From Homoserinimonas sp. OAct 916 (GTDB lineage: Bacteria; Actinomycetota; Actinomycetes; Actinomycetales; Microbacteriaceae): DNA of 64,000 nucleotides. Shown piece after piece: positions 61,021 to 64,000 of this stretch. The first letter of the stretch is position 1. Each line of letters begins with the position of its first letter. Position numbers and translations under genes: made by a program. The stretch lies in NCBI RefSeq assembly GCF_003260275.1, contig NZ_QJHB01000001.1, positions 494,205-558,204 on the forward strand. Direction: 5' to 3'. The notes under the pieces were generated by a model. The model had not been told where the DNA came from. It made no database searches and saw only the letters and a program-made list of their open reading frames with translations.

Positions 61021-62049
61021 ATGAGCAACCTCGAAGCCGAGCCGCAGGAAGTGATCTGCGAGTCATCCGGAACGGCATCCGGCAGGGCATCCGGCACAGC
61101 GTCCGGCACGGCACCGGATGTCGATCTGCCGCAGCCGGTCGAGATCCTCACTCCGCGCGAGGTGCCGCTGGGCGGCCCGCGCGCGATGCTGGTGCGCCGC
61201 ACCCTTCCGCAGCGAGACCGAAGCCTCATCGGCGCCTGGTGTTTCGTCGACCACTACGGCCCCGACAATGTCTCGGTCTCCGGAGGCATGCGCGTTCCGC
61301 CGCATCCGCACACCGGGCTCCAGACGGTCAGCTGGCTCTTCTCCGGCGCGATCGATCACCGTGACAGCACTGGGGTTCACGCGAGCGTGTATGCCGGCGA
61401 GCTCAATCTGATGACGGCCGGCCGGGGCATCCAGCACTCGGAGGTGTCGACCGATACGACAACGGTGCTGCACGGGGTGCAACTGTGGATCGCCCTGCCC
61501 GAGGAGAGCCGCCATACCGAGCCCAACTTCGAGCACCACGTGCCCCCGGTCACGCGCTCCGGGGTGGCTTCACTCCGTGTCTTTCTCGGTGAGATCGCCG
61601 GAACCCGGTCACCCGTCACGACCTTCAGCCCGTTGCTCGGCGCGCAGATCGACCTGCCGGCGAATTCGTCGGTGACCCTCGATCTCGACCTCGGGTTCGA
61701 ACACGGTCTACTTGTTGACACCGGTCAGGTCACGGTCGGCGACGTGATGGCGGATACCGCCGAACTGGCCTACCTCGCCACCGGTCGCCCCTCGATCACG
61801 CTGACGGCCGGGGCATCCGCCGCCCGGATGCTGCTGATCGGCGGTGAACCGCTGAACGAGCAGATCGTCATGTGGTGGAATTTCATCGGCCGCAGCCATG
61901 ACGAGATCGTGCAGTACCGCAGCGAGTGGGAACGCGATGTCACCCAGGGCGGCACCGTGAGCGGCCGGTTCGGTGTGGTGCGTGGCTTCGACGGCCCGCC
62001 ACTGCGCGCGCCGGCAATGCCCAACGTGCGTCTGCGTCCGCGCCGGTAG
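61021..62049 (+). CDS. Pirin family protein
   Basis: 342 residues. An N-terminal repeat tract (SGTASGRASGTASGTAPD) precedes the pirin fold. Metal ligands are His95 and His97 in PHPHTGLQTVSW, His139 and Glu141 in GRGIQHSEVS. GELNLMTAGRG and ETLFHGVQLW-like VLHGVQLWIALP are family motifs. The C-terminal cupin half is present, length is typical. Quercetinase or redox-sensing activity is possible. Confidence 0.92.
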   Translation: MSNLEAEPQEVICESSGTASGRASGTASGTAPDVDLPQPVEILTPREVPLGGPRAMLVRRTLPQRDRSLIGAWCFVDHYGPDNVSVSGGMRVPPHPHTGLQTVSWLFSGAIDHRDSTGVHASVYAGELNLMTAGRGIQHSEVSTDTTTVLHGVQLWIALPEESRHTEPNFEHHVPPVTRSGVASLRVFLGEIAGTRSPVTTFSPLLGAQIDLPANSSVTLDLDLGFEHGLLVDTGQVTVGDVMADTAELAYLATGRPSITLTAGASAARMLLIGGEPLNEQIVMWWNFIGRSHDEIVQYRSEWERDVTQGGTVSGRFGVVRGFDGPPLRAPAMPNVRLRPRR

Positions 62050-62157
62050 CACTCCCGCCGTCTACTCCGTGCCCGCATCGGCTCGCGCACAGCTCGCCAC
62101 AGGCACGTCGGTCTCCATGCCCCCGAAAGGGTGTCGCTGCTTCGCTAGGCTCTGGGG

Positions 62158-63786
62158 ATGAGAAGAATCACGGCAGCCCTGGTGCTCGTCGTCTGCGCAG
62201 CAGCGACTGCGGCCTGCACGAACGGCTCGGCGCCGATGCCGGCGCCATCCGCGTCGGACGCGCCCTCTTCGCCGACGCCGGCGTCGACCCCCCGCACCAG
62301 CGGGGTCGTTCTCACCACGACTGTCGGAACCCACGACATCGAATATCGGGTCGGCCCACTGGTCAACCTGGGGGAGCTGAGCATCCTGCCGATCCACGCG
62401 CTCTCGCTCACCCCTCCCGGCGACGACCCGGTGAAGATCGGCTTGGCCTGGGCCGACCCGTGGAGCATCGGCGCGAGCGGCGTGCGGCTTCTCGATGGCG
62501 ATGCCCGCACCGTCGAAGAAGCGGCGCAGGCCACCCCGGCGGGCACGTCGAAGCCCGTGCAACTGCACACCAGTGATTTTCCCCTTGCGGTCGATGACAC
62601 CGAGCCTCTCGCGCTGTACACGGTTTTCGGCGCCAGCGACACAGCCACCGTCGACGTCATCATCCCGGTCGGCGGGCTGGCCGCCGATGTGCCGGTGATC
62701 GATATCGACGAACTGCGTGTCGAAGAAGGCGGCGCCGACTACGCCGACACGCTCGTTGCCGCGCTCGCCGACATCGTTGGGACGCACAGCGATGTCAACC
62801 CGCAACGCTCAGTGCTTGACAGTTTCACCGTCTCGATCGACGAAGCCACCGACACCCGGGCCACTCCGGATGAGGTGGTCGTCACTGTGGACACCAGCGT
62901 GCTGTTCGCCGCCGACGAGGCCACGATCACTCACGCCGCCGACAAGATCCTGCTCTCGGCGAGCACCCAGTTCAGCTCCTATCCGTCGGGCACCCTCCGT
63001 GTCGTCGGCCACACCTCCACTGGCGGCGACGAGAGCCCCGCCTACAACAACGACCTCTCCACGCGGCGCGCGCAAGCGGTCCACGACCGGTTGAAGGCCC
63101 TCATCGACCTCAGCGGTTACGACACCGCCGTCGACGGCCGCGGCCTCACCGAGCCGCGCGTCGAGGGCGCCAGCGAGGCGGCCCGCGCGCAGAACCGTCG
63201 GGTGGAACTGATCTTCGTTCCGGATGCCGGGGCCAAGGCGGGTGCTGTCGAGGCGCCCGTGTTCGAACTTGCGAAGAGCGCCGGGCCCACAGCATCCGGA
63301 ACCGACGGGGTCACCGTCACCAACCGTGATGACGCCCAGGTGCACGTCACTCTGGAATCCGTCGAACGGCGCGGAACCGTGCTCGTGGGCCAGGTGCGCA
63401 TCGACCACGTCGCGGGAAAAATCAGCGGCGTCGGATACTGGCTCGTCGCCGACATCGCCCACAATGTGCGGGGCGGCCTCCAGTTCGACCTGGCGAACGC
63501 ACCCAGCAACCTCACTCTCGTTGCGGGCGACCAGCGCATCTACCCGCTGGACTACGAACGGGGCAGCGTCGATGAGGGTGGCAACACGCGCTACCCGATG
63601 ACCGACCTCTTTCTGAGCCCAGAACTCCCCGACGGCGGTTCTTTCACGACCACGGTGGTCTGGCCCGACGTCTTTTCCGGCGCAGCCGACACGACGGTGA
63701 CCCTCGATGTGCATAACCCGCGCGCGGAGCACTTTCACGGGTTTCAGCCGCCGTTCCGACTCACCGACATCCCCGTCATTCAGTAG
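62158..63786 (+). CDS. OmpA-domain lipoprotein of a monoderm bacterium
   Basis: 542 residues. Signal peptide AALVLVVCAAATAAC with lipobox ATAAC, so membrane-anchored outside. After a Ser/Pro linker, a beta-rich domain (52-230) precedes an OmpA-type C-terminal domain (about 235-360): VVTVDTSVLFAADEATITHA, LRVVGHTSTGGDES and NNDLSTRRAQAVHDRL, ending EAARAQNRRVELIFVP, the peptidoglycan-binding motif. A further beta domain follows. It probably tethers the membrane to the peptidoglycan. Confidence 0.86.
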   Translation: MRRITAALVLVVCAAATAACTNGSAPMPAPSASDAPSSPTPASTPRTSGVVLTTTVGTHDIEYRVGPLVNLGELSILPIHALSLTPPGDDPVKIGLAWADPWSIGASGVRLLDGDARTVEEAAQATPAGTSKPVQLHTSDFPLAVDDTEPLALYTVFGASDTATVDVIIPVGGLAADVPVIDIDELRVEEGGADYADTLVAALADIVGTHSDVNPQRSVLDSFTVSIDEATDTRATPDEVVVTVDTSVLFAADEATITHAADKILLSASTQFSSYPSGTLRVVGHTSTGGDESPAYNNDLSTRRAQAVHDRLKALIDLSGYDTAVDGRGLTEPRVEGASEAARAQNRRVELIFVPDAGAKAGAVEAPVFELAKSAGPTASGTDGVTVTNRDDAQVHVTLESVERRGTVLVGQVRIDHVAGKISGVGYWLVADIAHNVRGGLQFDLANAPSNLTLVAGDQRIYPLDYERGSVDEGGNTRYPMTDLFLSPELPDGGSFTTTVVWPDVFSGAADTTVTLDVHNPRAEHFHGFQPPFRLTDIPVIQ

Positions 63787-63797
63787 ACGCGCGCGCC

Positions 63798-63855
63798 GCG
63801 CCACCTGGCACGGATCGCGCCCCGTCAAACCGGGGCGAAGCGTTCCCTCTGGCGC
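63798..63855. repeat. Dispersed palindrome, copy D
   Basis: Begins GCGCCACCTGGCACGG, centre CGTCAAACCGGG, ends GTTCCCTCTGGCGC. It lies 12 bases after the lipoprotein gene. Confidence 0.8.
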
Positions 63856-63872
63856 GCGCGGCGTGAGTGGCC

Positions 63873-63940
63873 CCCTATTGCCTCATGTCAATACCTCCGG
63901 GAAGGTTATTCATTGCCTCAAATGGAAACCTCCGGAGGGG
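63873..63940. repeat. Imperfect tandem repeat, possible insertion-sequence end
   Basis: ATTGCCTCATGTCAATACC and CATTGCCTCAAATGGAAACC each lead into CTCCGG; the two units are about 35 bases long. The layout, with repeated terminal motifs and an open frame pointing outward beyond the edge, resembles an IS21-type end, but the window stops too soon to tell. Confidence 0.35.
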
Positions 63941-64000
63941 TCACCGAACGAAGGCCTGGTTCACGGCTGGTTTGACCGCGGCGGGCTTCTTCGCCAGGGC
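63941..64000 (-). CDS. C-terminal end of a gene beyond the window edge
   Basis: Read on the minus strand the last 19 codons are ALAKKPAAVKPAVNQAFVR followed by TGA at 63941-63943. The basic Ala/Lys/Pro-rich end is not diagnostic. Given the adjacent repeats it may be a transposase or its helper gene, but a chromosomal protein is equally possible. Confidence 0.45.
   Translation of the reverse strand, partial: ALAKKPAAVKPAVNQAFVR

Overview
The window is 64 kb of high-GC actinobacterial chromosome, most probably from a Microbacteriaceae-type organism. This is inferred from the secE-nusG-rplK-rplA block with an acidic NusG extension and an aspartate-type aminotransferase beside tRNA-Trp, a short ArgA-type acetyltransferase, ClpC without ClpB, monoderm lipoproteins and CW_binding_2 repeats. 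Genes are dense, and many operons are joined by 4-bp ATGA or GTGA overlaps.

Layout. 1-4.8 kb: a sugar ABC importer operon (Gfo/Idh oxidoreductase, RbsA-like ATPase, permease cut by the window edge), divergent from a ROK repressor. 4.8-9.2 kb: a YqaJ-type nuclease, an MFS drug exporter with its MarR regulator behind a consensus promoter overlaid by two operators, and an MDR oxidoreductase. 9.4-12.1 kb: core translation/transcription genes rplA, rplK, nusG, secE and tRNA-Trp. 12.3-18.1 kb: aminotransferase, GMC oxidoreductase, MetNIQ importer. 18.3-22.0 kb: drug-type ABC exporter with a two-component system. 22.1-28.5 kb: small conserved protein, MOSC protein, MetE-like barrel protein, TPM protein with PspA, TetR with an SPW membrane protein.

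28.77-37.96 kb: an integrated mobile element of about 9.2 kb in the 3' end of tRNA-Ser(CGA), bounded by a 36-bp direct repeat. It carries a tyrosine integrase, XRE-like regulator, excisionase-type HTH protein, a RepA-like ATPase with an inverted iteron array inside its gene, a chain of translationally coupled small genes, a lone HK97-type capsid gene, a DUF4236-TPR protein and a RelA/SpoT-domain gene coupled to a small gene (toxSAS-like toxin-antitoxin). No terminase, portal, tail or lysis gene is present, so it looks like a capsid-encoding phage satellite (compare phiRv1/phiRv2 of M. tuberculosis) with a probable anti-phage cargo.

38-64 kb: an alpha/beta-hydrolase-fold protein lacking the nucleophile serine, radA, a 2485-residue secreted nuclease/nucleotidase with two tandem 5'-nucleotidase units, argA, clpC, a LysR gene that runs without a stop into a peptide-binding lipoprotein, a Dpp-like importer with a C39-like protease, HutD, pirin, an OmpA-domain lipoprotein and a possible insertion-sequence end at the right edge. 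Four copies of a ~58-bp dispersed palindrome lie between genes.
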